Assembly: GCF_015999265.1 (NCBI RefSeq)
Contig: NZ_JAEAGR010000007.1
Span: 1-64,000, forward strand
From: Mobilitalea sibirica
Lineage (GTDB): Bacteria; Bacillota; Clostridia; Lachnospirales; Lachnospiraceae
Length of the DNA stretch: 64,000 bases
Reading direction: 5' to 3'
The notes beneath the pieces were generated by a model, which was not told the origin of the DNA, made no database searches, and saw only the letters and a program-made list of their open reading frames with translations. The position numbers and the translations under genes were made by a program. Numbering within the stretch: position 1 is the stretch's first letter; each line of letters begins with the position of its first letter. Positions 36,653-45,318 of this stretch are shown in pieces.

Positions 36653-37426
36653 ATGAACTTAGACAAAGAAGAACAACTACTACGCAGGCGTTTTCTGGAT
36701 TTGGCGAACACGGCGGATAACCGTGGTATTTGCATTTTTTCAGATTTTTTGAATTTGAATGAACAGAGTATTTTATTCAGCATCAAACATGATTTACCGA
36801 TAATAAAGTATTTTGCTTACGGTGGTTTTGCGGATGCCGAGAGGAAAATACTTTGTTTTTGTGGTGATGATACCTTACAATCAGATGCTGAAATTAATTA
36901 TCCCATTACCTGCATTAAAATTGAACCACTAAACAAAAAATTTAGTGATACTCTTACCCATAGAGACTTTTTAGGAGCTGTACTTAATCTTGGTATAGAC
37001 CGAGGCAAGGTAGGAGATATCATTACCATGGAGAATGAAGCTTATCTGTTTTGCACTTCTTCAATCAGTGAATTTATCGCTGATGAGCTAATTAAGGTAA
37101 AGCACACTATGATTCGTTCTTCTATCATTGACAAAAGCGACTTTAAGTATCAACCTGTATATAAAGAAATTAGCGGCACTGTATCATCGATCCGCCTTGA
37201 CAGCATCTTATCCGTTGCTTTTCATACTTCCAGAAGCAGTTTAACCGGTCTGATCGCCGGAGGTAAGGTATTTGTTAACAGTAAAGTGGTTTTATCTAAC
37301 AGTTATGTTCTTAAGGAAAATGATGTTGTATCCGTTCGAGGCTTAGGTAAGTTCATCTATGTTGGCACTTCAAATATAACGAAAAAAGGAAGATATTCGA
37401 TTAAAATACGCTTATATACCGCATAG
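36653..37426 (+). CDS. ylmH: YlmH-like S4-domain RNA-binding protein
   Basis: This 257-residue protein has a two-part N-terminal region with FLNLNEQSILF and AVLNLGIDRGKVGDI and a C-terminal S4 RNA-binding domain (about 185-240: RLDSILSVAFHTSRSSLTGLIAGGKVFVNSKVV). It matches YlmH of the division cluster, reported to act on stalled ribosomes. It is nine bases after sepF, within the operon. Confidence 0.9.
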   Translation: MNLDKEEQLLRRRFLDLANTADNRGICIFSDFLNLNEQSILFSIKHDLPIIKYFAYGGFADAERKILCFCGDDTLQSDAEINYPITCIKIEPLNKKFSDTLTHRDFLGAVLNLGIDRGKVGDIITMENEAYLFCTSSISEFIADELIKVKHTMIRSSIIDKSDFKYQPVYKEISGTVSSIRLDSILSVAFHTSRSSLTGLIAGGKVFVNSKVVLSNSYVLKENDVVSVRGLGKFIYVGTSNITKKGRYSIKIRLYTA

Positions 37427-37439
37427 GGGAGGGAAGATA

Positions 37440-38111
37440 ATGTTTACACCGTCAGAAATCAGAGAAAAGGGTTTTAAATCCGGAATTGGGTATGATAAAA
37501 AGGATGTAGAACAATTTATACAAGAGCTTTCCACCGAATACGAAGCTTTGTTAAATGAGAATATTGAACTAAAGAAGAAAATGAGTGAACTAAATGAAAG
37601 TCTCAGTTATTATAAATCCATAGAAAAAACATTACAAAAGGCATTGGTTTTGGCCGAAAAAACTGCTCAGGAAACCAAAGATACCGCCGTCAAAGAAGCC
37701 GAAGTAATTGAAAGGGAGGCTAAGGCAAAAGCAAAGCTTATTTATGCTGATTCAAAAAAACAGATTGAATATCTGGAGCATAAAGCGTTGAATTTAGTTC
37801 AGCAATACGATCTATTTAAAGCTCATTTTAAAAATCTCTTAAATGCTCAGGTGGAGTTGTTAAATAGCAATAGCTTTTCCCTAAAGACAGATGACTTCTT
37901 ATATCAGGAACAAAAGCAATTTGAACAACATGATATTGAAGCTGATATAGATGTAGAAGAAGAGCAGGGTGATGAATTGCAAGGGGAGAGTAATGAGTTA
38001 TTAGAGGAACGTAGCAAACTCGACTCACAATATGAAGAAGCAAAAGACAATTCCAATCAAAACAACACTTCGGAAGATGATTTTGAGTTTATTACACTTT
38101 CAGATGATTAA
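37440..38111 (+). CDS. divIVA: DivIVA-domain protein
   Basis: This 223-residue coiled-coil protein starts with the DivIVA membrane-binding head (MFTPSEIREKGFKSGIGYDKKDVEQFI), then a long coil to about 145 and a strongly acidic, Gln/Glu/Asp-rich tail. It marks curved membrane at septa and poles. Position after ylmH supports the name. The acidic tail (about 160-223) is low complexity and probably disordered. GGGGAGGG precedes the ATG. Confidence 0.9.
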   Translation: MFTPSEIREKGFKSGIGYDKKDVEQFIQELSTEYEALLNENIELKKKMSELNESLSYYKSIEKTLQKALVLAEKTAQETKDTAVKEAEVIEREAKAKAKLIYADSKKQIEYLEHKALNLVQQYDLFKAHFKNLLNAQVELLNSNSFSLKTDDFLYQEQKQFEQHDIEADIDVEEEQGDELQGESNELLEERSKLDSQYEEAKDNSNQNNTSEDDFEFITLSDD

Positions 38112-38201
38112 GATTGGTCGTGTATTAAGTACATAATATATACAAGATAAGGAGGAAGCATAACCTCGTCCCATGTAATAAGATGTGGTTATGCAATTTT
38201 T

Positions 38202-39290
38202 ATGAATCATATACTAACCGTGAATTATGAAGAAAAACCCGCTTACGACATTATACTTGAACAGGATTTTCAAGGGTTATATGACAAACTAGAAGCCCTT
38301 GGAATGAATGGTCGTAAATTCATGATTATCTCCGATACAAATGTGAGTAAATATTATTTGGAGCAATGCATCGAGGCAATCCAATCAAATGCGAAATTGG
38401 TTGCCAGCTTTATCTTTGAAGCAGGGGAACACAGCAAAAACTTAGACACTGTGTCAAACTGCTATGAAAAACTCATTAACTTAGGCTTTGACAGGTATGA
38501 TGTACTGGTGGCTTTGGGTGGTGGCGTAGTAGGTGATTTAACGGGCTTTGTTGCAGCTACCTATCTTCGTGGTGTTCGATTCATTCAGGTTCCTACCTCG
38601 CTTTTAGCCATGGTCGATTCCAGTATCGGCGGTAAAACAGGAGTTGATTTTAAGGCTTATAAAAATATGGTAGGAGCCTTCTATCAACCAAAACTGGTAT
38701 ATATGAATTTATCTACCCTAAATACACTACAGGAATTCGAATTCAATTCCGGAATGGGTGAACTTATTAAACACGGCATCATTAAGGATTCTGTATTATA
38801 TTATTGGTTAAAAGAAAATACGAAGCAAATACAAGCCAAAGAATTCGAAGTATTAAAGGAAATGATCTTAAGAAGCTGCCTGATCAAAAAAGAGGTCGTG
38901 GAAAAGGATCCAAAAGAAACTGGAGACAGAGCTTTACTTAACTTTGGTCATACCATTGGTCATTCGGTTGAAAAACTTATGAATCTTACCCTTTTACATG
39001 GAGAATGTGTTGCCATAGGAATGGCTGCAGCTACCTATATTTCCATGAAAAGAGGTTATATTAATCAAAAAGATTATGAAGAAATTATTAATACACTTAA
39101 GGCCTTTCGTTTGCCTGTTCAGGTATCCGGTTTATCGGCAGAGGATATCTACGAAGTTTCAAGGCTTGATAAAAAGATGGACTCAGATATAATTAAATTT
39201 ATCTTATTAAAAGAAATTGGCAATGCTGTTATTGATCCAACTGTTACAAAAGAAGAGATGCTTGATGCAATTTACTCTATATTAATTTAA
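38202..39290 (+). CDS. aroB: 3-dehydroquinate synthase
   Basis: This 362-residue enzyme makes 3-dehydroquinate from DAHP, step two of the shikimate pathway. It has the NAD-binding GGGVVGDLTGFVAATYLRGV, VPTSLLAMVDSSIGGKTGVDF, and metal ligands in GMGELIKHG, NFGHTIGHSVE and LLHGECVAIGM. No other aro gene is nearby, so it is a single pathway gene next to the division block. The ribosome site is poor close to ATG 38202 although GGAGG occurs about 45 bases upstream. Confidence 0.95.
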   Translation: MNHILTVNYEEKPAYDIILEQDFQGLYDKLEALGMNGRKFMIISDTNVSKYYLEQCIEAIQSNAKLVASFIFEAGEHSKNLDTVSNCYEKLINLGFDRYDVLVALGGGVVGDLTGFVAATYLRGVRFIQVPTSLLAMVDSSIGGKTGVDFKAYKNMVGAFYQPKLVYMNLSTLNTLQEFEFNSGMGELIKHGIIKDSVLYYWLKENTKQIQAKEFEVLKEMILRSCLIKKEVVEKDPKETGDRALLNFGHTIGHSVEKLMNLTLLHGECVAIGMAAATYISMKRGYINQKDYEEIINTLKAFRLPVQVSGLSAEDIYEVSRLDKKMDSDIIKFILLKEIGNAVIDPTVTKEEMLDAIYSILI

Positions 39291-39548
39291 TTTTAATCCT
39301 TTTATCATAACTCATATAATAAAATGAGCTTATTCAGCTCTATACTAGCCTTAAAGTGTTAAGATATTAGCAACTCTTTTTAAAACACTTTGAAAAGGAT
39401 GTACCCAGTTGATAATTTTATTATTTTAGTAATAATTTATCTATCCTTTCTGAGATTTATAGAGTTTACGCGTAATACGAAAATAGATGTTATCCTTATC
39501 TAGATTATTTATATAAGAATAAAGAAGGGATACTTACTTGGAGGTAGC

Positions 39549-40091
39549 ATGAACAAACAAAGATTAAGACACCTGTTTTACTTTATTATTCTTCTATTGA
39601 TTGATCAAGGATCAAAATATTGGGCAAGAACGATATTAATCAACGAGCCGGTTAATATTATACCCAAAGTATTTATACTGCAATATCATGAAAATACCGG
39701 AGCAGTCTGGGGAATTATGAGTGGTCAAATTGGATTTTTAATCTTACTGACAGCAATCATCTTAATGATTCTGATTTATATGTATCTTAAAATTCCTCAA
39801 GATAAAAAATATAATATCATTAAGATTATTTGGGTATTTCTGATAGCCGGAGCAGTCGGTAATTTTATTGACCGAATGTTCCTAAGATATGTAGTGGATT
39901 TTCTCTACTTTGAGCTGATTGATTTCCCTATCTTTAATATTGCTGACAGTTATTTGACAGTATCCTGTGCATTATTATTAATCTTAGCCTTATTTTACTA
40001 TAAAGATGAAGATTTTGATTTTATAGATGAGATTTTCACCCGTAAGAAAAAGAATCGTTCTAAGCAGGATACTACCGGAAAGGATGCCTAG
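39549..40091 (+). CDS. lspA: lipoprotein signal peptidase
   Basis: This 180-residue aspartic membrane protease cleaves lipoprotein signal peptides. It has four hydrophobic helices and conserved DQGSKYW, NTGAVWG, GNFIDRMFLRYVVDF and FNIADSYL with both catalytic aspartates. It extends to a polar C-terminal tail (KKKNRSKQD). It would process the lipoproteins at 31174 and 45319. GGAGG precedes the ATG. It ends next to rluD and is probably coupled to it. Confidence 0.95.
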   Translation: MNKQRLRHLFYFIILLLIDQGSKYWARTILINEPVNIIPKVFILQYHENTGAVWGIMSGQIGFLILLTAIILMILIYMYLKIPQDKKYNIIKIIWVFLIAGAVGNFIDRMFLRYVVDFLYFELIDFPIFNIADSYLTVSCALLLILALFYYKDEDFDFIDEIFTRKKKNRSKQDTTGKDA

Positions 40092-40095
40092 GCCC

Positions 40096-41049
40096 ATGGA
40101 TGAAGATGAACTTTACCTGTCGGAGCAGGATCAGATGATAGAGTTTATAGTAGATGATAAGAACAACGGTACCCGCATCGATAAATATCTATCAGAAATG
40201 AATGATGAACTTACTAGATCCTATATTCAAAAGCTGATTGATGAGGATAAAGTATTACAGGATGGAAAGCCCGTAAAATCCAATTCTAAGGTGAAAACAG
40301 GTCAAACAGTAACTTTATATCTTCCTGAGCCGAAAGAGGCTAAAATCGACCCTCAGGACATCCCAATCGATATTCTATATGAAGATAAAGATATTATTAT
40401 AATCAATAAGCATAAAGGGCTGGTAGTACATCCCGCAGCCGGTCATGAATCAGATACACTGGTCAATGCTTTGTTATATCATTGTAAAGGGGAACTATCC
40501 GGGATTAACGGTATTTTACGACCGGGAATTGTCCATCGCATCGATCGGGATACCACCGGTGTCCTGGTTGCCTGTAAAAATGATAAGTCACATCAGTTTC
40601 TCGCACAGCAATTTAAGGATCATTCTATAACCCGTCGTTATCAAGCCATTGTATACCAAGCCTTTAAGACTGATAGCGGAAGAGTAGAAGCACCGATAGG
40701 AAGACATCCAAAAGATCGCAAAAAGATGGCTGTCAACCATAAAAACGGAAGATATGCGGCAACGAATTACAGGGTCTTGGAAAATATCAAAAATCAATAT
40801 GCACATATAGAGTGTTCCTTAGAAACCGGGCGTACCCATCAAATAAGAGTCCATATGGCAAGCATTCATCATCCGTTACTAGGAGACACTGTTTACGGCC
40901 CCGGTAAAGATCCTTTTCGTTTAGAAGGACAAGCATTACATGCCGGATTACTTGGTTTTATTCATCCGACCACCAATAAATATATTGAATTTCAGTCCGA
41001 GCTTCCACAGTATTTTACCGATTTATTAGAGAAATTAAGACGATCATAA
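40096..41049 (+). CDS. RluD-family 23S rRNA/tRNA pseudouridine synthase
   Basis: About 317 residues from ATG 40096, with AAAGGA eleven bases upstream; ATG 40084 is an in-frame alternative that overlaps the lspA stop. An S4 domain (RIDKYLSEMNDELTRSYIQKLIDEDKV) is followed by the catalytic domain with the aspartate in GIVHRIDRDTTGVLV, then YQAIVYQ and LETGRTHQIRVHMASIHHPLLGDTVYG. The lspA-rluD pairing is typical in Firmicutes. Exact target uridines cannot be read from the sequence. Confidence 0.93.
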   Translation: MDEDELYLSEQDQMIEFIVDDKNNGTRIDKYLSEMNDELTRSYIQKLIDEDKVLQDGKPVKSNSKVKTGQTVTLYLPEPKEAKIDPQDIPIDILYEDKDIIIINKHKGLVVHPAAGHESDTLVNALLYHCKGELSGINGILRPGIVHRIDRDTTGVLVACKNDKSHQFLAQQFKDHSITRRYQAIVYQAFKTDSGRVEAPIGRHPKDRKKMAVNHKNGRYAATNYRVLENIKNQYAHIECSLETGRTHQIRVHMASIHHPLLGDTVYGPGKDPFRLEGQALHAGLLGFIHPTTNKYIEFQSELPQYFTDLLEKLRRS

Positions 41050-41061
41050 GGGGTAATAACT

Positions 41062-42354
41062 TTGAAAAGAAAAGTGATTGACGAATTAATCAGTTGGAAA
41101 ACCATAGATAAGCGTAAGCCAATCCTGCTTACCGGAGCTAAAGGCGTGGGCAAAACATATCTTGCATATGATTTTGCCAAGGCCTTTTTTGAACGGATTT
41201 TATATATTAATTTTGAACGGGAGCATGGTGTAAGTGAGTTTTTTGAATCCAAGGACCCTGCCATAATAAATCAAATATTAAATAAACATTTTCATTTAAA
41301 TGAAGAAGCTACCTGTGAGAACAAAATCCTAATTCTTGACGAAGTATCCTTCAGTTCTTCGGTTTTATCATCATTAAAGCCATTACAACAAACCGGGTAT
41401 TATCCCTACATACTAATTATTACAAGTAATCCATTACCATCTGAGTATAAGAACGAATTTAATCATATACCGGTACATCCTATGGATTTCGATGAATTTC
41501 TAAAAGCGACCGCCAATGAATGGTATATTGAAGCCATTATAACTCACTATGAAGCAAATAAAAAAATTCCAGACATAGTACATAAGGAGCTATTGGCCCT
41601 ACATGAGCTTTATATGCAGATCGGAGGTATGCCGGGAATCATTAATGAATATCTAAATTTATCCTCTACCGTAAACATTGCAGAACAGCATAGCTTTTTA
41701 ATGAACTCATACCATGATTATATCATAAAAAGCAGCTTAGAAGGTGATGCCCTAAAGATGAATCAGGTACTTGACAGTCTGTCCTATCAACTTAGGAAAG
41801 AAAACAAAAAATTTCAATATAAATTAATTCGAAAAGGTACCACCCATGCAATGTATAAGGATGCAATTCAGAGCTTAATTGATAGAAATTATGTAATTCC
41901 ATGCTTGAAGCTCTCTAACGAACAGATCATGCAACCAATTACATACCTGCAGACAAAGGAAATTAACAAGATAGAATATAATAATAATTTTAAGCTATAC
42001 ATGTCAGATATCGGTCTGTTATATACGGAGATAGCGAAAGAGGAGTTTCGTCCTTTTAACAAGATAAGTCAGAAATCTCTATTAGAAAACTATGTAGCAC
42101 AGGCATTAATGGCTAAGGGGTATCAATTAATGTTTTGGGAATCAGATTCTATGGCTAAAGTTGATTTTATCATCATTAAGAATAATGAAATTGTACCGAT
42201 AGAAATTCACCGCGGTAATAATACACGTTCAAAAAGTATCAGTGTATTAAAGCAAAAGTGTGAATTTCCATATGCAATTAAAATATCAGAAAAGAATTTT
42301 GAATATTCAAATAGTATAAAATACGTTCCTCATTATGCTGTATTTTGTATTTAA
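41062..42354 (+). CDS. AAA ATPase with C-terminal DUF4143 nuclease-like domain
   Basis: This 430-residue protein has Walker A LLTGAKGVGKTYLA near residue 25 and Walker B ILILDEVSF near 92. A winged-helix-like middle follows, then the DUF4143 region (YMSDIGLLY, LENYVAQALMAKGYQLMFWESDSMAKVDFIIIKNNEIVPIEIH), whose E-x-n-D-F-i-i-K/Q pattern resembles restriction-endonuclease-fold proteins. Function of this abundant family is unknown. It starts at TTG 41062 behind AAGGGG, 12 bases after rluD, so may ride on that operon. Confidence 0.85.
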   Translation: MKRKVIDELISWKTIDKRKPILLTGAKGVGKTYLAYDFAKAFFERILYINFEREHGVSEFFESKDPAIINQILNKHFHLNEEATCENKILILDEVSFSSSVLSSLKPLQQTGYYPYILIITSNPLPSEYKNEFNHIPVHPMDFDEFLKATANEWYIEAIITHYEANKKIPDIVHKELLALHELYMQIGGMPGIINEYLNLSSTVNIAEQHSFLMNSYHDYIIKSSLEGDALKMNQVLDSLSYQLRKENKKFQYKLIRKGTTHAMYKDAIQSLIDRNYVIPCLKLSNEQIMQPITYLQTKEINKIEYNNNFKLYMSDIGLLYTEIAKEEFRPFNKISQKSLLENYVAQALMAKGYQLMFWESDSMAKVDFIIIKNNEIVPIEIHRGNNTRSKSISVLKQKCEFPYAIKISEKNFEYSNSIKYVPHYAVFCI

Positions 42355-42473
42355 CATACTTTTAAAAACAATTTTTATAAGCATTAAATACCTTTTTTAG
42401 TGTATCCATATCGTATTCACTTGACTAAATACCATCTTTTAACAAAATAATTACAAAATAATTAAGAAAATAG

Positions 42474-42500
42474 TTGACAAATTCATTCTATTGCTATAGT
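42474..42500 (+). promoter_or_regulatory. promoter of the BlaI-like gene
   Basis: TTGACA (42474-42479) is perfect. TATAGT (42495-42500) follows after 15 bases, shorter than ideal; TATATT at 42500-42505 gives 20. It is the only promoter-like site in the 416-base gap and is directly upstream of two BlaI-type operators. Confidence 0.55.
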
Positions 42501-42521
42501 ATATTAATACAAGCTGTCCGA

Positions 42522-42533
42522 CTACAGATGTAG
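42522..42533. promoter_or_regulatory. BlaI/MecI-type operator 1
   Basis: CTACAGATGTAG is a perfect palindrome containing TACA-N2-TGTA, the core of BlaI/MecI binding sites. It lies about 20 bases after the -10 box, where a bound repressor would block transcription. Confidence 0.6.
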
Positions 42534-42566
42534 ATGTAGGAATTGCTTTTTTTATTGAGATTATTC

Positions 42567-42576
42567 TACAACTGTA
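42567..42576. promoter_or_regulatory. BlaI/MecI-type operator 2
   Basis: TACAACTGTA has the same TACA-N2-TGTA core, 44 bases (about four helical turns) from operator 1, consistent with two repressor dimers on one face. Confidence 0.55.
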
Positions 42577-42770
42577 AGTCCTTGATAATAGGAGTATCAC
42601 ACGGGCGGAAGCATTTCATTGTACTATACTTAAGATAACGGTAAGATCTATAGAGTTTCGATTTTTATCATGAATTTAATATGAACCAAAAGAGATCTTA
42701 TTAATAATAAATCAATTTCTACATTAGTAGAAGAACAAATTATGGTATTAATCAAAGGGGTGTAGTGAGA

Positions 42771-43142
42771 ATGTCGTTACCAGAGATTCGTCTTCATGAA
42801 GGTGAACTTAATATTATGGAATTATTATGGTCTAATAAAGTATTAGCCGCCAAAGATATTTCAAAAATTATTAAGGAATATATCGGATGGGAGAAAAACA
42901 CCACATATACTGTGATTAAACGTCTGATTGATAAAGGAGCGGTAAAGCGTGAGGATCCCGGATTTTTATGTAAAGCTGCAATATCAAAAAAAGTCGTTCA
43001 AAATATTGAAACTAAAGTTTTACTCAATAAATTATATAATGGTTCCTTAAGTACATTTTTAACTGAATATTTAAAGAACCAGGAACTATCCCGAGCAGAA
43101 ATCATGGAACTTGAAAGAATAGTAGGAGAACAGAGATTTTAA
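42771..43142 (+). CDS. BlaI/MecI-family transcriptional repressor
   Basis: About 123 residues from ATG 42771, with AAAGGGG ten bases upstream; GTG 42765 is an alternative. The winged helix is clear: LHEGELNIMELLWSNKVLAAKDISKII and WEKNTTYTVIKRLIDKGAVKRED. A C-terminal dimer region follows. BlaI/MecI repressors control beta-lactamase or wall-stress genes and are cleaved through a BlaR1 sensor. No blaR1, lactamase or other target adjoins it; two operators before its own promoter suggest autoregulation. The stop codon lies in the loop of its terminator. Confidence 0.88.
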   Translation: MSLPEIRLHEGELNIMELLWSNKVLAAKDISKIIKEYIGWEKNTTYTVIKRLIDKGAVKREDPGFLCKAAISKKVVQNIETKVLLNKLYNGSLSTFLTEYLKNQELSRAEIMELERIVGEQRF

Positions 43143-43158
43143 TCTCTGTTCTTTTCTT
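43128..43158 (+). terminator. terminator overlapping the BlaI-like stop codon
   Basis: GAACAGAGAT (43128-43137) pairs with ATCTCTGTTC (43142-43151), followed by TTTTCTT. The TAA stop sits in the loop. Confidence 0.75.
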
Positions 43159-44070
43159 ATAAAATTGTTTATATACTCATATCTTCAGTATTAAGATCAT
43201 TAAATTTGATTAATTCGTATTTTACGCTGTTAATTAAAGTAATTGATATAGGTTTAATTGATACTTTTTATAGAATTGTATGATAATAGTAATTGTATAT
43301 ATTTGGTGTAATTATGATAAAGATGCAAGCATCATGATCTAGAAACAGCGATATACTAGTTTGGAAACGAGTGTTAGATAATAAAAAGCATTATCTCTAG
43401 AAAAACATTAATACAATTGATTTAGAATGATTGAAAGATAAGTAAGTTTGAGATTTGGATCATAAGTGTTTACTTAAAATAGAGAATAAAAATTCTTCTG
43501 ATAAAAATTACGTTTGTGCTATTAGTCATAAAAGTTAAGATTTATGTTGTTTATTTTTTGAGTGAAGAACATATACACATAGATAAGCGATAAATAGGTT
43601 TTTGAACTAGGAATAAATTAATTCATATATTATATAAAGAAAAAAATCTGGCCAGGCGTTATCCATGTGGTGATCATCGTAGTTGGTAAATTATCGTGTA
43701 GTTAATGAGGATAACGAAACTTTAAAATTCATTAAGTAAAAAGTTGAACCGGTACAATATAATTATAAAAATAAAAATATTAATTTTGCACGAATAGCAG
43801 AAGCAAACCAAGTTTATTATGTCTATTCATGATATATGTGATAAGTACTATTCGCAAAACCTAAGTTTAACGAATAGGTGTGCATGTAAAAGTGTTGTAT
43901 CCCAATAAAGTTCTATCGTTGTCTATTGAAATAAATTTTAAACAATGTTTGAAGTAAATATTAAGATAATGTTTCTTTACATACTAAAACTAATGAAACA
44001 ATACAATTTTATTATATTTTACACTATTTATATTATTATTTATATATCGGGTTTTATTTGTCTTATTCCT
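43159..44070. other. gene-free AT-rich stretch between core and accessory halves
   Basis: Over 900 bases with no credible gene on either strand. It contains only AT-rich sequence and a small potential stem (GTTATCC near 43657 and GGATAAC near 43710). It marks the switch from plus-strand core genes to minus-strand accessory genes. Confidence 0.6.
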
Positions 44071-44125
44071 TATTCACAAAAATTCCATATCTACATAGAA
44101 AGTAGATATGGAATTTTTGTGAATA
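44071..44125. terminator. perfect 24-bp inverted repeat, probable bidirectional terminator
   Basis: Arms 44071-44094 and 44102-44125 are exact reverse complements around the 7-base loop ATAGAAA. Their middle reads AAAAATTCCATATCTAC and GTAGATATGGAATTTTT, so each strand has an A-run, stem, T-run order. It lies 43 bases past the end of the minus-strand DsrE gene. Confidence 0.6.
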
Positions 44126-44167
44126 GTTTCTATACTATAAAATATTATTATAAAATATTTTTTGATA

Positions 44168-44488
44168 TTAAAATGTTATAGTTTTATCCGCCCATTCAAC
44201 CATTTGAACACAGTCTATCATTGTAGAAATTGGACATACATCACTTTCTGCCATACTTCTGGATTTTAGACATGTGCCACATGCTAATAACTCTCCGCCT
44301 AATTCTACAAACGTTTTTAATTGCTCAGCTACATTATACTTCTCATGCGTAAGACTTTCACATTCCACACCTTCGCCCATGAGGAATACCTTAACTTCAT
44401 GATTTTTCTTCTTTGCTGTTACAGCAAAGCGAAAAGCATTCCATGCTTTCTCATATTCATTTGTTTCAATAATTATTCCAATTTTCAT
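44168..44488 (-). CDS. DsrE-family sulfur-relay-like protein
   Basis: This 106-residue protein has the DsrE/DsrF fold pattern: MKIGIIIETNEYEKAWNAFRFAVTAKKKNHEVKVFLMGEGVECE, then ELLACGTCLKSR with a CGTC pair where family members keep the persulfide-carrying cysteine. Such proteins carry or relay sulfane sulfur, though many are uncharacterised. It starts two bases after the methyltransferase ends, so they form a two-gene operon. Confidence 0.8.
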   Translation of the reverse strand: MKIGIIIETNEYEKAWNAFRFAVTAKKKNHEVKVFLMGEGVECESLTHEKYNVAEQLKTFVELGGELLACGTCLKSRSMAESDVCPISTMIDCVQMVEWADKTITF

Positions 44489-44490
44489 AA

Positions 44491-45075
44491 CTATACCTCG
44501 TGTTTTTTTATAAATACCATACCATAATGATAAGGTGGTAACTCAATTTGCTTATATAAATAAAACCCTGCAGCTACTGCCCATTTATTAATCATTTCTG
44601 GGGTTGGTCTAATTTCCATAGAAGGCCCTCTTGGTGTATTTTCATTTTTCCAATGGATAACTCCAATCTTTCCATTATCATTTAATAAGGAATATGCTGC
44701 ATTTAATATATCTAATGGGTTTTCACAATGTAATATATTGAATAAACAGATATAATCTATATTACCTTGATAGTCTTTCAAATCATTGATTGTATTCTTA
44801 GTTGAAATATCACCCAAAATCAAGTCAATATTCTTTAATTTATGACCTTTTATTTTATTTTCACAAATATTAATCATTTCTCTCTCAATATCAATTCCGA
44901 CAACTTTATTACTTACAAGTTTAGCAGCTGGAAGTAAGAATGTACCATATCCGCTCCCTATATCTAATAATGTATTAACACTTTTATTTACTTCTAATAA
45001 TTTCAGTATTTCAACCGGATCAAAAAATGTCTGCCACATATTCTCTTCCGGCATTCCCGACTCTCTATATTTCAT
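44491..45075 (-). CDS. class I SAM-dependent methyltransferase
   Basis: About 194 residues from ATG 45075, which has GGAGTG upstream; an extended start at 45093 has none. Motif I is LLDIGSGYGTFLLPAA, motif II GIDIEREM, and LILGDIS and YICLFNILH complete the SAM pocket. The opening MKYRESGMPEENMWQTFF is characteristic of a group of small methyltransferases. The substrate is not known. Coupling to a DsrE protein hints at a thiol or metalloid substrate, which is inference. Confidence 0.85.
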   Translation of the reverse strand: MKYRESGMPEENMWQTFFDPVEILKLLEVNKSVNTLLDIGSGYGTFLLPAAKLVSNKVVGIDIEREMINICENKIKGHKLKNIDLILGDISTKNTINDLKDYQGNIDYICLFNILHCENPLDILNAAYSLLNDNGKIGVIHWKNENTPRGPSMEIRPTPEMINKWAVAAGFYLYKQIELPPYHYGMVFIKKHEV

Positions 45076-45166
45076 AATCACTCCAAGTTTCATAGTTTTT
45101 TTGTAATTTATCTTTTAATTTAGTTAATGTTTTTAATAATGCTTATGTTATATTTGTTTTTATAGT

Positions 45167-45201
45167 ATGGACTTGTGTAAATTGAGTATACACAAGTCCA
45201 T
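45167..45201 (-). terminator. hairpin downstream of the GH9 gene
   Basis: ATGGACTTGTGTA (45167-45179) and TACACAAGTCCAT (45189-45201) are perfect complements around nine bases. It sits about 118 bases past the cellulase stop. No T run follows on the minus strand, so it may be an RNA 3-prime stabiliser and not a true terminator. Confidence 0.45.
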
Positions 45202-45318
45202 CCAAACTTTATTAAAAATATTAAACATACTATCCTATATCTTCGTAACTGTATTTCTGTTATGTATGTGAGTAATCTATTTCTTTTTGATATATATGTA
45301 CTTTTCTTTTTCTATCCT

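Noticed and set aside
43640-43740. Possible riboswitch or structured RNA (GTTATCC / GGATAAC pairing)
   Set aside because: No match to a riboswitch consensus I know, and no gene follows on the plus strand for more than 400 bases.
43945-44181. Open frame of 78 codons on the plus strand, rich in Phe/Ile/Tyr
   Set aside because: No ribosome site, composition explained by AT-rich DNA, spans the perfect inverted repeat at 44071-44125 and overlaps the DsrE gene end.
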